A DNA stretch of 64,000 nt from Holophagales bacterium (GTDB lineage: Bacteria > Acidobacteriota > Thermoanaerobaculia > Multivoradales > Multivoraceae). The notes below the pieces were generated by a model. It saw only the letters and a program-made list of their open reading frames with translations. It did not search any database and was not told the DNA's origin. A program made the position numbers and the translations under genes. The stretch is from positions 382,363 through 446,362 of the forward strand of contig VXZQ01000001.1 of NCBI GenBank assembly GCA_009845425.1, in the 5' to 3' direction. The first letter of the stretch is position 1. The number at the start of each line of letters is the position of its first letter. Shown piece after piece: positions 55,344-64,000 of the stretch.

Positions 55344-57568
55344 ACGCCGTGGACAAGAAAGGCAACCTCTCCCGGCGCGGCTTCCTTCACGTCACCGCCC
55401 TTGCCGGCGGCGGCATGCTCCTCGGAGCCCGTTTCCCGCTGGACGGCGCGCGCGGCGCCTTTGCCGCCACCGCCGACGCCGAGACGGCGCTCAACGCGTT
55501 CATCCGGCTGACGCCGGACGGCATCGCGACGATCATGGCCCAGAACCCCGAGATCGGTCAGGGCGTCAAGACGATGCTGCCGATGCTCATCGCTGAGGAG
55601 CTCGACATTCCCTGGAGCCAGGTACGGGTCGAGCAGGCAGACTTCGACGCGTCGAAGTACCGCGGCCAGATGGCCGGCGGCAGCATGGCCACGCCGATGC
55701 ACTACCAGTCGATGCGCCGCGTGGGCGCCGCCGCCCGCGCCATGCTCGTCGCGGCCGCGGCGAAGGAGTGGAAGACCAAGCCCGAGAAGTGCACCACCGA
55801 GGCCGGCGCCGTCCACTTCAAGAACAAGTCGCTGTCCTACGGCGAGCTGGCGAGCGCCGCGGCCGAGATCGAGCCGCCGAATCCCCGGACCGTCCCGCTC
55901 AAGGACGCGAAGGACTTCAGGATCATCGGCCAGGAGATCCCCGGCGTCGACAACCCGGAGATCGTCACCGGCGAGCCGCTCTTCGGCATCGACGTCACCG
56001 TGCCCGGCATGAAGTACGCCGTGTTCGAGAAGTGCCGGGTGCACGGCGGCAAGGTGAAGAGCGCCAACCTCGACGCGGTCAAGGCGTCGCCCGGCGTCAC
56101 CGACGCCTTCGTCGTCGACTCCACCGCTGAGGCCGGAAGCGCCGCGCCCGCGCCCTCGATGTTCCAGGTCGGGCTGCCAAACGGCATCGCCATCGTCGGC
56201 GACTCCTGGTGGCTGATCAACGAGGCCCGAAGCAAGCTGGAGGTCACCTGGGACGAGGGGCCGGCCGCGTCCCAGAGCACCGCAGCCTTCGACCGGCAGG
56301 CCGAGGAGCTGTCGAAGCAGGCGCCGGAACAGGATCTCAGGAACGACGGCGACGCGGCCGGGGCCCTGGCCTCCGCGGCGAAGACGCTCGAGGCCGCCTA
56401 CCAGTATCCCTTCCTCGCCCATGCGCCGCTCGAGCCGCAGAACACGACCGCACACTTCCACGATGGCGGGCTCGAGATGTGGGCGCCGATCCAGACTCCA
56501 CAGTTCGCGCGCGGCGACCTGGCCAAGGCGCTGGGCATTCCCGAGGACCAGATCACGATCCACCTGACCCGGATGGGAGGGGGCTTCGGGAGGCGCCTGT
56601 ACTGGGACTACATGCTCGAGGCGGCGCTGATCGCGCGGCAGGCGGAAGTTCCGGTCAAGCTGGTGTGGAACCGCGAGGACGACACGCGTTTCGACTACTT
56701 CCGCCCCGGCGGCTACCACTATCTGCAGGGCGGTCTCGACGAGGCCGGCAAACTGACGGCGTGGCGCGACCACTTCGTCAGCTTCGGCGAGGGTCGGCGG
56801 TTCGCCGCAAGCGCCGAGATGATGCCGAACGAGTTCCCGCAGGGCTTCGTCCCGAACTTCGCGCTCCAGGCGTCGAAGATGCCGCTCGGCATCCCGACCG
56901 GGGCGCTGCGCGCTCCCACCAGCAACGCGATCTCCTTCGTCGTCCAGTCGTTCATCGACGAGCTCGCGGCAGAGGCCGGCAAGGACCCGCTTCAGTTCCG
57001 GCTCGACCTGCTCGACGCGGCGCCGGCCGGGACCAGGACCGCCTTCGACCCGAAGCGGATGAAGGCCGTGCTCGAACTCGTGCGCGAGAAGTCGGGTTGG
57101 GGCAAGGTGGACCTGCCCGAGGGCACCGCCCAGGGCGTCGCGTTCCACTTCAGCCACCGCGGCTACTTCGCCGAAGTCGTCCAGGCCACCGTCAGCAAGG
57201 AGGGCGAACTCGGCGTCGACAGGATCTGGGTCGCCGGCGACGTCGGCAGGCAGCTCGTCAACCCGAGCAACGCCGTCAACCAGGTCCAGGGCGCGGCGCT
57301 AGATGGCCTCGGCCAGGCGCTCGACCAGGAGATCACCTTCGACGGCGGCCGCACGAACGAGAGCAACTTCCACAACTTCAAACTGCTCCGCATCGACCAG
57401 GCGCCGCCGGTGGAAGTCCACTGGGTGATGAGCGACAACCAGCCCACCGGCCTGGGCGAGCCCGCGCTGCCGCCGGTGCCGCCGGCCCTGTGCAACGCGA
57501 TCTTTGCCGTGACCGGCAAGCGGATCCGGTCGTTGCCGATCTCGAAGCACGACCTGAGCTGGGCCTAA
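55340..57568 (+). CDS. Molybdopterin-binding large subunit, isoquinoline 1-oxidoreductase beta-like (IorB)
   Basis: 742 residues. Twin-arginine signal [16 protein letters not shown] suggests export of the holo-complex. Xanthine-oxidase-family Mo domain: [39 protein letters not shown] and the catalytic-Glu loop [19 protein letters not shown] near the end. No FAD subunit gene is nearby, as in Ior-type enzymes that pass electrons to a cytochrome; the P460-like cytochrome gene downstream could be an acceptor (inference). Confidence 0.92.
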   Translation: MNAVDKKGNLSRRGFLHVTALAGGGMLLGARFPLDGARGAFAATADAETALNAFIRLTPDGIATIMAQNPEIGQGVKTMLPMLIAEELDIPWSQVRVEQADFDASKYRGQMAGGSMATPMHYQSMRRVGAAARAMLVAAAAKEWKTKPEKCTTEAGAVHFKNKSLSYGELASAAAEIEPPNPRTVPLKDAKDFRIIGQEIPGVDNPEIVTGEPLFGIDVTVPGMKYAVFEKCRVHGGKVKSANLDAVKASPGVTDAFVVDSTAEAGSAAPAPSMFQVGLPNGIAIVGDSWWLINEARSKLEVTWDEGPAASQSTAAFDRQAEELSKQAPEQDLRNDGDAAGALASAAKTLEAAYQYPFLAHAPLEPQNTTAHFHDGGLEMWAPIQTPQFARGDLAKALGIPEDQITIHLTRMGGGFGRRLYWDYMLEAALIARQAEVPVKLVWNREDDTRFDYFRPGGYHYLQGGLDEAGKLTAWRDHFVSFGEGRRFAASAEMMPNEFPQGFVPNFALQASKMPLGIPTGALRAPTSNAISFVVQSFIDELAAEAGKDPLQFRLDLLDAAPAGTRTAFDPKRMKAVLELVREKSGWGKVDLPEGTAQGVAFHFSHRGYFAEVVQATVSKEGELGVDRIWVAGDVGRQLVNPSNAVNQVQGAALDGLGQALDQEITFDGGRTNESNFHNFKLLRIDQAPPVEVHWVMSDNQPTGLGEPALPPVPPALCNAIFAVTGKRIRSLPISKHDLSWA

Positions 57569-57595
57569 CCACTGGGTGCGCCCCACACTGGGTGC

Positions 57596-57642
57596 GCCGG
57601 CGTCCCCGCCGGCTTCTGAAAAGGCGGCGCCGCGAAGCGGCG
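57596..57642 (+). repeat. GC-rich double-hairpin repeat, copy 8
   Basis: GCCGGCG-TCCC-CGCCGGC (57596-57613) and CGCCGC-GAA-GCGGCG (57628-57642). The leader ACTGGGTGCGCC is duplicated upstream (57571 and 57588). Lies between the Mo-hydroxylase and cytochrome P460 genes. Confidence 0.85.
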
Positions 57643-57672
57643 ACCATCCTGCCGCGTAGCTACAATCCCCCC

Positions 57673-58251
57673 GTGCGCAACATCGCCATCGCAGCAGCCC
57701 TCATCCTCCTGATCGCGGCCTTCGTCGCCGTCGCCCAACAGTCGGACGACGCCAAACCCTCCCTCGACGGCATGGCCGTCCCCACCTACACCGCCGACGG
57801 CGACCTCATCCGCCCCGACGGCTACCGCACCTGGGTCTTCGTCGGCGCCTCCCTCGGCCTCAGCTACGACGAAGACGCCGCCGAGCGCGAAGGCCCGGGC
57901 GCCTTCACCAACGTCTACATCCAGCCTGAGGCCTACCGCTACTTCATGGAGACCGGCGAGTTCCCCGAGGGAACCATGCTCCCCATGGACGTCTTCCGCC
58001 CCGGCTCCCGCGAGTCCATCAACCAGGCTGGCTTCTTCGAGAAGGACTTCCTGGGCATGGAGGTCGCGGTGAAGGACAGCAAGCGGTACCCCGAAGGCTG
58101 GGCCTACCTCAGCTTCCGCGACCGGTCCGGAGGGTTGAGGGAGTCAGCGTCAGCGTTCCCGAAGGAACGGTGCTACGACTGCCATGCGGAGCACGCTGCG
58201 ACGGACAATGTGTTCACGCAGTTCTATCCGGTGCTGCAGCGGGGGGAGTAG
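57673..58251 (+). CDS. Cytochrome P460 family protein
   Basis: 192 residues. GTG start, signal peptide ending AVAQ, beta-rich P460 body with RPDGYRTWVFVGASLGLSY and a single haem motif CYDCH near residue 170. Periplasmic c-type haem protein; family members detoxify hydroxylamine or NO or act as haem redox partners. It follows the IorAB-like genes across a repeat element. Confidence 0.9.
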   Translation: MRNIAIAAALILLIAAFVAVAQQSDDAKPSLDGMAVPTYTADGDLIRPDGYRTWVFVGASLGLSYDEDAAEREGPGAFTNVYIQPEAYRYFMETGEFPEGTMLPMDVFRPGSRESINQAGFFEKDFLGMEVAVKDSKRYPEGWAYLSFRDRSGGLRESASAFPKERCYDCHAEHAATDNVFTQFYPVLQRGE

Positions 58252-58272
58252 GCGGGCACTACCTGCTCGCGC

Positions 58273-58557
58273 TCAGAGCATCCGCGCTTCCCTGAGCACT
58301 CGGTCTCGGAGTGCCGGGTGCAGGCTTCGCTCCGTCACAACCTGCACGCGCCGGTCCAGAAGATCCTGCACGTCCATCAGCAGCGCCCCAAGTGCCAGAC
58401 CGGATCTCCCACGCGGCAAAGTAACCAGCAGGTCGACATCGCTCTCCTCATCCGCGACTCCGCGAGCCAGCGAGCCGAAGATGCGGACATCGCGGAGACC
58501 GTGTCGCTCCGCGAGGGCTCGGATCTCGGTTCGGTGGGACTCGATCAAGGCGTGCAT
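58273..58557 (-). CDS. MNT-type nucleotidyltransferase
   Basis: 94 residues. Minimal nucleotidyltransferase: VRIFGSLARGVADEESDVDLLVTL, with the GSxxRG and DxD motifs. Such proteins often act as antitoxins or toxins with HEPN partners, or as AMPylators. Starts inside the upstream small gene (13-base overlap). No HEPN gene is visible here. Confidence 0.88.
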   Translation of the reverse strand: MHALIESHRTEIRALAERHGLRDVRIFGSLARGVADEESDVDLLVTLPRGRSGLALGALLMDVQDLLDRRVQVVTERSLHPALRDRVLREARML

Positions 58558-58745
58558 GACTCGTACGCTTCGAGTTCCTCACGCAGATCGGCTAGTTGGC
58601 TCTTCATGGCCTCCAGTTCGGCCTGCCGCAGCCTCGGATGCGCATTCGTGCGTTCGGATGACTTCGCCTCGAACTCCTTGATCGCACTTGCGAAGTCCGC
58701 TGCCTTTCTCCGCGTGATCCTGTACTGCCTCTCGTTCGTGATCAT
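58545..58745 (-). CDS. Small coiled-coil protein paired with the nucleotidyltransferase
   Basis: 66 residues, highly charged and helical: MITNERQYRITRRKAADFASAIKEFE, then HPRLRQAELEAMKSQLADLREELEAYE. The N-terminal pattern resembles the start of longer antitoxin-like HTH proteins, but the HTH is absent. Translationally coupled to the nucleotidyltransferase, so the two may form a toxin-antitoxin-like unit (inference). Confidence 0.7.
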   Translation of the reverse strand: MITNERQYRITRRKAADFASAIKEFEAKSSERTNAHPRLRQAELEAMKSQLADLREELEAYESCTP

Positions 58746-59075
58746 GGTCTAGCTCGATCCATCAGCACAGGAGACTGCCGGCCCCCGCGACTCTACTCCC
58801 GGTCGAAAACGGTGACACCGCAGCAGTCCAAGGCCGGCGCGGAAGCGCCAGATCAACCATCTGGCAGCAGACCACTGACAATCAGGCCCAGAAACTCCTC
58901 GCCGAGCATCCGCACCCCCCGAACGACCGGCGAACCTCCTGTCCGCTGCATGCGGGCGCCATCCGTATGATCGAGACGCCCCGACGCTACGGCATCGAGC
59001 TGACCCTGGACTTCTGACCCGCGAGCTGTCGGGCCGCGCGCTTCGTCCTTCGACTGCCTGACCCAGGAGATTCCA
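58746..59075. other. 330-base intergenic stretch
   Basis: No complete gene. It should hold the promoter of the nucleotidyltransferase pair (minus) and of the tannase gene (plus), but no confident -35/-10 pair is visible. It contains a possible receptor-gene remnant (see 58928-59017). Confidence 0.6.
58928..59017 (+). pseudogene. Possible 3' remnant of a TonB-dependent receptor gene
   Basis: In one frame the sequence ends GAIRMIETPRRYGIELTLDF followed by TGA. Terminal Phe with hydrophobic residues at alternate positions is an outer-membrane beta-barrel signal, and PRxYGIEL is a common receptor ending. Nothing recognisable precedes it. Confidence 0.35.
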
Positions 59076-60638
59076 ATGCGCCTACCCGCCCTGCTGACCT
59101 CGGTCTGCCTCACCCTTCCGGGCATCGTCCTCGCGGCGGATTCGCCCGCGGACCGATGCGACGCGCTCTACCTCCTGACCGACTCGGACCACGCGGTGGG
59201 GCCGGGCGTACTGGTCCCCGCCGCGGGCGAGGTCCCGGAGCATTGCCGGGTCCGCGGCACGATCGACGCGACGATCCGCTTCGAGGTCCGCATGCCGGCC
59301 GAAGGCTGGACGGGACGGTTCATGTTCCACGCGCCCGGGGGCCTGGCCGGCGTGATCGGAGACACGAGCAGCCTGCTCGACGACGGCTTCGCCATGGCGA
59401 CGACCGACACCGGCCATGAGGCGGCGAACGACGCGTCTTTCTACCGGAACGACCACGCGCAACTGGACTTCGGCTTCCGCGCCAATCACCTGACGACGGT
59501 GCTGGCGAAGCGGATCATCCAGGAGTTCTACGGCCGGCCCGTCGAGTACGCGTATCTCTGGGGCTGCTCGAACGGCGGGCGCGCCGCGCTGATGGAGGCG
59601 TTGCGCTTTCCGGACGACTACGACGGGATCATCGCCGGGGCGCCGGCCGTCGACTATGGGTTCGGTCTGCTGACGTTCGCACTCGAGACGAGCCGGCACC
59701 AGCGCCGCCACCCCCTCACCGCAGACTCCGTGGCGTTGCTGGACGCGAACACCAGGAGAGCCTGCGACATGCTGGACGGTGTCGCCGACGGCATCGTCGG
59801 CCATCCGCGCAAGTGCGCCGTCGAACTGCTCAACCTCGAAGCCCTGGAGTGCGAGACCGGTCCCGCTACCGACTGCCTCACGGCCGGCCAGATCGAGACC
59901 GCGCGCTTCATCTACACCGGGATCACCGACGACTCGGGCGCCGTCGTCGTGCCGGGCGTCTATCCAGGCGCGGAGCTGAACGGCGACTTCCAGCTCTGGG
60001 CGACAGGTCCCGTGCCCTTCCTCGAGGGGACAGCTTCCGACATCACGGTCGAGGTGATCGTGGCCGCGATGCACCGCGCACCCGGTTTCGACATCGACGC
60101 TTTCGACCCGGTAAAGGACCTGCCCGCGCTGAGAGACGCCATGGTCGCAGTCGACCTCCCGGCGCCCGACTTCAGCAGGTTCCAGGAGAAGGGCGGCAAG
60201 CTGATCATCTACAACGGCTGGCACGACTTCCCCTGCCGCGCCGGGGCGCTGGAGAAGTTCCTGGTGGAGGCCGGGGAAGTGAACGGCGAGATGGGCGACT
60301 ACCTGCGCACGTTCATGGTTCCGGGCATGATCCACTGCCTGGGCGGAAACGGCGCCTGGGCCGCCGACTACATCCAGGCGATCGTCGACTGGGTGGAGAA
60401 CGGCGAAGCGCCCGACCGGATCCTCGCGGAGCACCCCGGGAACTTCACGTTCCTGGAAGGCCAGGTGGCCCTCGGCGACAGGACAGTCAGCTGGAGCGAG
60501 GCGATGCTCGAAGCCGGCGAAGCGCTGGAAGACAGGAAGCGCTTCACCCGCCCGCTGTGCCCCTATCCCCAGTACGCGCAGTACAACGGGTCCGGGGACG
60601 TGAACGACGCGGCGAACTACGCCTGTGTCGCGGACTGA
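59076..60638 (+). CDS. Tannase/feruloyl esterase family protein
   Basis: 520 residues with signal peptide (GIVLAAD). Alpha/beta hydrolase of the tannase family: nucleophile LWGCSNGGRAALM (Cys164-Ser165), the later Asp in the GW-H-D region and VPGMIHCLGG, giving the paired Cys next to Ser and His that characterises this family. Hydrolyses aromatic (galloyl/feruloyl-type) esters in the periplasm or outside. GGAG precedes ATG. Together with the nearby aromatic monooxygenase it hints at use of plant- or algae-type phenolics (inference). Confidence 0.92.
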   Translation: MRLPALLTSVCLTLPGIVLAADSPADRCDALYLLTDSDHAVGPGVLVPAAGEVPEHCRVRGTIDATIRFEVRMPAEGWTGRFMFHAPGGLAGVIGDTSSLLDDGFAMATTDTGHEAANDASFYRNDHAQLDFGFRANHLTTVLAKRIIQEFYGRPVEYAYLWGCSNGGRAALMEALRFPDDYDGIIAGAPAVDYGFGLLTFALETSRHQRRHPLTADSVALLDANTRRACDMLDGVADGIVGHPRKCAVELLNLEALECETGPATDCLTAGQIETARFIYTGITDDSGAVVVPGVYPGAELNGDFQLWATGPVPFLEGTASDITVEVIVAAMHRAPGFDIDAFDPVKDLPALRDAMVAVDLPAPDFSRFQEKGGKLIIYNGWHDFPCRAGALEKFLVEAGEVNGEMGDYLRTFMVPGMIHCLGGNGAWAADYIQAIVDWVENGEAPDRILAEHPGNFTFLEGQVALGDRTVSWSEAMLEAGEALEDRKRFTRPLCPYPQYAQYNGSGDVNDAANYACVAD

Positions 60639-60650
60639 GCACCGGGCTTT

Positions 60651-61928
60651 CTAGCTGCACGGAAACGCATAGGTATCGGTCAGCGGTGGGCTTGCGCCCG
60701 GCTCTGAGAACCACCTCTTCTCCCCTCGCGCAGCCGTGTCTCGCACGATGATGGTGTAACCAAGGTCAGTAGCGGCTGCAGCGAAGACCCACCACTGCCC
60801 ATTGATCGCGCAGCCCTCCAACACCTTGAACAGGATCTCCGCGTTGGTCGGGTTTCCGAAGTGAAACAGCGCCGAGGCGGTGCCGGGCAAGTCCACGTCA
60901 ACCACACTGGCCACCCGTCGTACCCCGTCCGCGGTGAACTCGATTTCCGCCACGAAGCGGTCGTGGAGTACGACACTGGTTGCGGTGTGGTCGGGGGTCG
61001 GGTCCGGCGTCGGATCGGGAGTCGGGTCGGGGGTCGGATCGGGGGTCGGGGTTCCAGCGTCGCATGAGAACGCCGTACGGTCAGCGACCCCTTCATGGCT
61101 TCCGGCCGAGAGGGTGTAGCGCTTGACGCTTCCCGTTGCCGTGTCTTGCACAGTCGCTTCACCCGGAAGATCGGTGAGGACCGCCATGAAGACCCACCAA
61201 TGGCCGTTGAGGGAGCAGCCATCGACCACCCGGAACAGGACTTCGGGGTTACTCGGGTCGAAGAACCAGAACAGCACCGCGCTGTCGCCCGGCAAGTCCG
61301 TCACGACGCCGCCATAGTCACTGCCGTCGTGCGTCACCGTGATTCCGGTCACGAAGCGGTTGTTCAGAGTCGCGGCCGCGGCGACGTGCTTCGGTTCGCC
61401 GCCCCGCGACGACGGAGCCGCGGTTCGGGTCTTCGTCGCTGGCTCTACCGACGTTGAGTTCGACGCGGTGCATGGGAACGCTGCAGTGTCGAGGCGACTC
61501 TGTGACGGATGGCCCGCGGCGGCCCGGTACTGCCACGCGCCACTGGTCCGCGACTGCACGATCACATCAAGCTGACGATCCGTGGCGGCCGCTACGGCCA
61601 CCCAGTGATGACCGTTGAACGCGCAACCGTCGAGCACCTTGACCAGGACCTCCGGGTCGTGCGAGGTGTCGAAGTAGAACAGCTCCATGTCACTTCCCAG
61701 GCCGACCTCAACCACGCGGGCCTCTGCACCCCCGCTCCTGACAGAGACGTCGAAACCGCCGTCGAGTGTCGCCGCTATCGCCGCTGTCGGGATCAGACAA
61801 GACACGGCCATGCCACAGGCCACAAACACCGACCGGGCGAGCAGGGGACGGCGCGACGAGGCTTGCATGCGCCGGATCCGTGGACACGGGAGGCTTGACT
61901 CGGTCGGGAGTGTCAGCCGACAGACCAT
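60651..61928 (-). CDS. Secreted protein with three copies of a ~100-residue domain
   Basis: 425 residues. Signal peptide ending AAIAA. Three homologous domains at about 58-150, 170-275 and 305-425. Each carries a DGC-x-NGH/Q-WWVF/V-AA-TD core (DGCAFNGHHWV, DGCSLNGHWWV, EGCAINGQWWV) and ends AF(P/S)C, so each probably has one disulfide. Domains 2 and 3 are joined by a PTPD-type linker. Similar C-terminal modules occur in other exported acidobacterial proteins; function unknown. ATG 61928 has GAGGAA upstream; ATG 61868 (MQASSRRPL) gives a more normal signal peptide. Confidence 0.78.
   Translation of the reverse strand: MVCRLTLPTESSLPCPRIRRMQASSRRPLLARSVFVACGMAVSCLIPTAAIAATLDGGFDVSVRSGGAEARVVEVGLGSDMELFYFDTSHDPEVLVKVLDGCAFNGHHWVAVAAATDRQLDVIVQSRTSGAWQYRAAAGHPSQSRLDTAAFPCTASNSTSVEPATKTRTAAPSSRGGEPKHVAAAATLNNRFVTGITVTHDGSDYGGVVTDLPGDSAVLFWFFDPSNPEVLFRVVDGCSLNGHWWVFMAVLTDLPGEATVQDTATGSVKRYTLSAGSHEGVADRTAFSCDAGTPTPDPTPDPTPDPTPDPTPDHTATSVVLHDRFVAEIEFTADGVRRVASVVDVDLPGTASALFHFGNPTNAEILFKVLEGCAINGQWWVFAAAATDLGYTIIVRDTAARGEKRWFSEPGASPPLTDTYAFPCS
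60988..61051 (-). repeat. 12-bp tandem repeat encoding the PTPD linker
   Basis: GGGTCGGG(A/G)GTCGGA-type units repeated about five times within the three-domain protein gene, encoding a Pro-Thr-Pro-Asp linker. Prone to length variation. Confidence 0.8.
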
Positions 61929-62246
61929 TCGATTCCTCGTTGCCCCAAACTCAAGTGCATCTTCGTCGGTGAGTTACTTCTAGCAAGGAAGATGTTGCTT
62001 TCGCATCTCCCATCTTGGAGGTTGATCGGCCCGACACCGGGAGACCGGCACCTCTTCGCCGACGGGTCCTGTCGGTCGCGGCAATCACACGTCACGGCCA
62101 GACCATCGCGCATCTGGTTCCGGCGCGAAGTCAGGATCGCGAGGCTCGGAGGCTGGCCGTGGAGAGTTTCCGGAAGCGCCGTCGCCAGTCGTGAACGGCT
62201 GGCTATGGTCCTGATCCAGGAGAACCGGGTACCTGGCACTCTCGTG
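61929..62246. other. Intergenic stretch upstream of the three-domain protein
   Basis: About 320 bases with no believable gene. Somewhat AT-richer around 61930-62030, where the promoter of the minus-strand gene is expected. Open frames here have poor protein character. Confidence 0.5.
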
Positions 62247-62338
<92 letters not shown>

Positions 62339-62412
62339 CGAGCCGCGGAGTGTAGCAGCGGCGGGTGGCCGCCAAGGCCGGGCGGACACCCGGTTGCGAG
62401 CGGCTGCTGGCC

Positions 62413-62817
62413 CTACGCCCGCGCCGAAACGTCGACCCGCGCCTGCGCGGTATCCACGCGATCCTTCAGGGCACCCTGGTCCTCGAAGCTGGCGCGGGCG
62501 TACTCCGCGGCCAGCTCGTCGCGCTCGGTCGTTGCAGCTGCCGCGTCGATGTCCTCGGCCGGCTCCGCCGTCTCGGTCAGCACCGTCACGGTGTCGTCCG
62601 CGACCTCGCAGAAGCCCGGGGCCACGGCGACGAAGCGGCGCGCGCCGCCGTCGGCCGGCTGGTAGCTGAGCTCGCCGGGGCGCAGCGTGCTGATCAGCGC
62701 GGCATGGCCGGGCAGGATGCCCATGTCGCCTTTACGCCCGGGCAGGCCGACATCCGAGCACTCGATCTCGAGCAGCTTCTCGGCGTGGGTTACGAGGATG
62801 AGGTTCAAGCCGGCCAC
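62413..62817 (-). CDS. atpC: ATP synthase F1 epsilon subunit
   Basis: 134 residues. N-terminal beta-sandwich LNLILVTHAEKLLEIECSDVGLPGRKGDMGILPGHAALISTLRPGEL is diagnostic; C-terminal helical hairpin 85-130. Part of the central stalk, regulates ATP hydrolysis. Starts at GTG with GGAG upstream, 35 bases after atpD, in standard atpD-atpC order. Confidence 0.95.
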   Translation of the reverse strand: MAGLNLILVTHAEKLLEIECSDVGLPGRKGDMGILPGHAALISTLRPGELSYQPADGGARRFVAVAPGFCEVADDTVTVLTETAEPAEDIDAAAATTERDELAAEYARASFEDQGALKDRVDTAQARVDVSARA

Positions 62818-62852
62818 GTTCGTTCGCTCCGTTGGTTCCGCTTCAGGTCCGC

Positions 62853-64000
<1,148 letters not shown>

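Noticed and set aside
60988..61051. Short-period GGGTCGGG repeats considered as a CRISPR-like or replication iteron array
   Set aside because: They are in frame and encode a PTPD linker inside a gene; no spacers and no unique flanks.
61913..62239. 108-codon minus-strand open frame upstream of the three-domain protein
   Set aside because: No motifs, codon usage unlike the neighbours and no convincing ribosome-binding site.

Overview
The window is high-GC bacterial chromosome with dense, often overlapping genes. It is most likely from an uncultured Acidobacteriota-type organism. Pointers are a VWFA-related protein of the acidobacterial type, a CRTAC1-like FG-GAP/ASPIC protein next to a TPR/multihaem protein, and many secreted amidohydrolases, sulfatases and quinoprotein-like propellers. 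This assignment is inference: there is no rRNA gene here. Two tRNA genes (Gln-CUG, Ser-GCU) and the end of the ATP synthase operon (atpD partial, atpC) are present. I see no insertion sequence, phage or CRISPR array.

Layout. 1-7728: the 3' part of a large type I polyketide/fatty acid synthase (AT end, DH, C-MT, ER, KR, ACP, KS, degenerate AT) interrupted by a one-base frameshift in the ER domain. 7695-9645 (minus): a small set with a discrete ACP, an Sfp-type PPTase and an alpha/beta hydrolase, probably serving the synthase. 9771-11495: a TPR lipoprotein. 11636-22286 (plus): a six-gene run of penta-haem/PA14 protein, propeller dehydrogenase-like protein, DUF885 lipoprotein, aldo/keto reductase, VWA protein and sulfatase. 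22367-31765 (minus): a seven-gene run of two secreted amidohydrolases, three tandemly duplicated RTX-type lipoproteins, an HD phosphohydrolase and an M24-like protein that shares a domain with the RTX lipoproteins. 31976-40059 (minus): FG-GAP/ASPIC protein, membrane penta-haem TPR protein, penicillin-binding protein and sulfatase. 40156-44696: TraB protein, an XRE-ImmA/IrrE regulator with a shortened PIN-like partner, crotonase, GST and a small HTH protein. 44693-50974: glucose-6-phosphate isomerase, a redoxin gene with an in-frame TGA at its active site, an HtrA-type protease, a PQQ dehydrogenase and DUF1330. 51010-60638: tRNA-Gln, a DinB-like protein, a secreted protein of unknown function, a FAD monooxygenase, isoquinoline-oxidoreductase-like Mo/Fe-S subunits, cytochrome P460, a nucleotidyltransferase pair and a tannase-like esterase. 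60651-64000: a three-domain secreted protein, tRNA-Ser, atpC and atpD.

The most noteworthy observations are a candidate selenoprotein (TGA at 47123-47125 exactly replacing the first cysteine of a redoxin motif, with a SECIS-like hairpin 14 bases downstream); a tandem triplication with an exact 1,260 bp period of lipoproteins whose N-terminal domain recurs in a neighbouring M24-like fusion; a dispersed family of GC-rich double-hairpin repeats, one copy of which sits inside a coding start; and a synthase that ends in KS plus a truncated AT lacking its catalytic serine and followed by no ACP.
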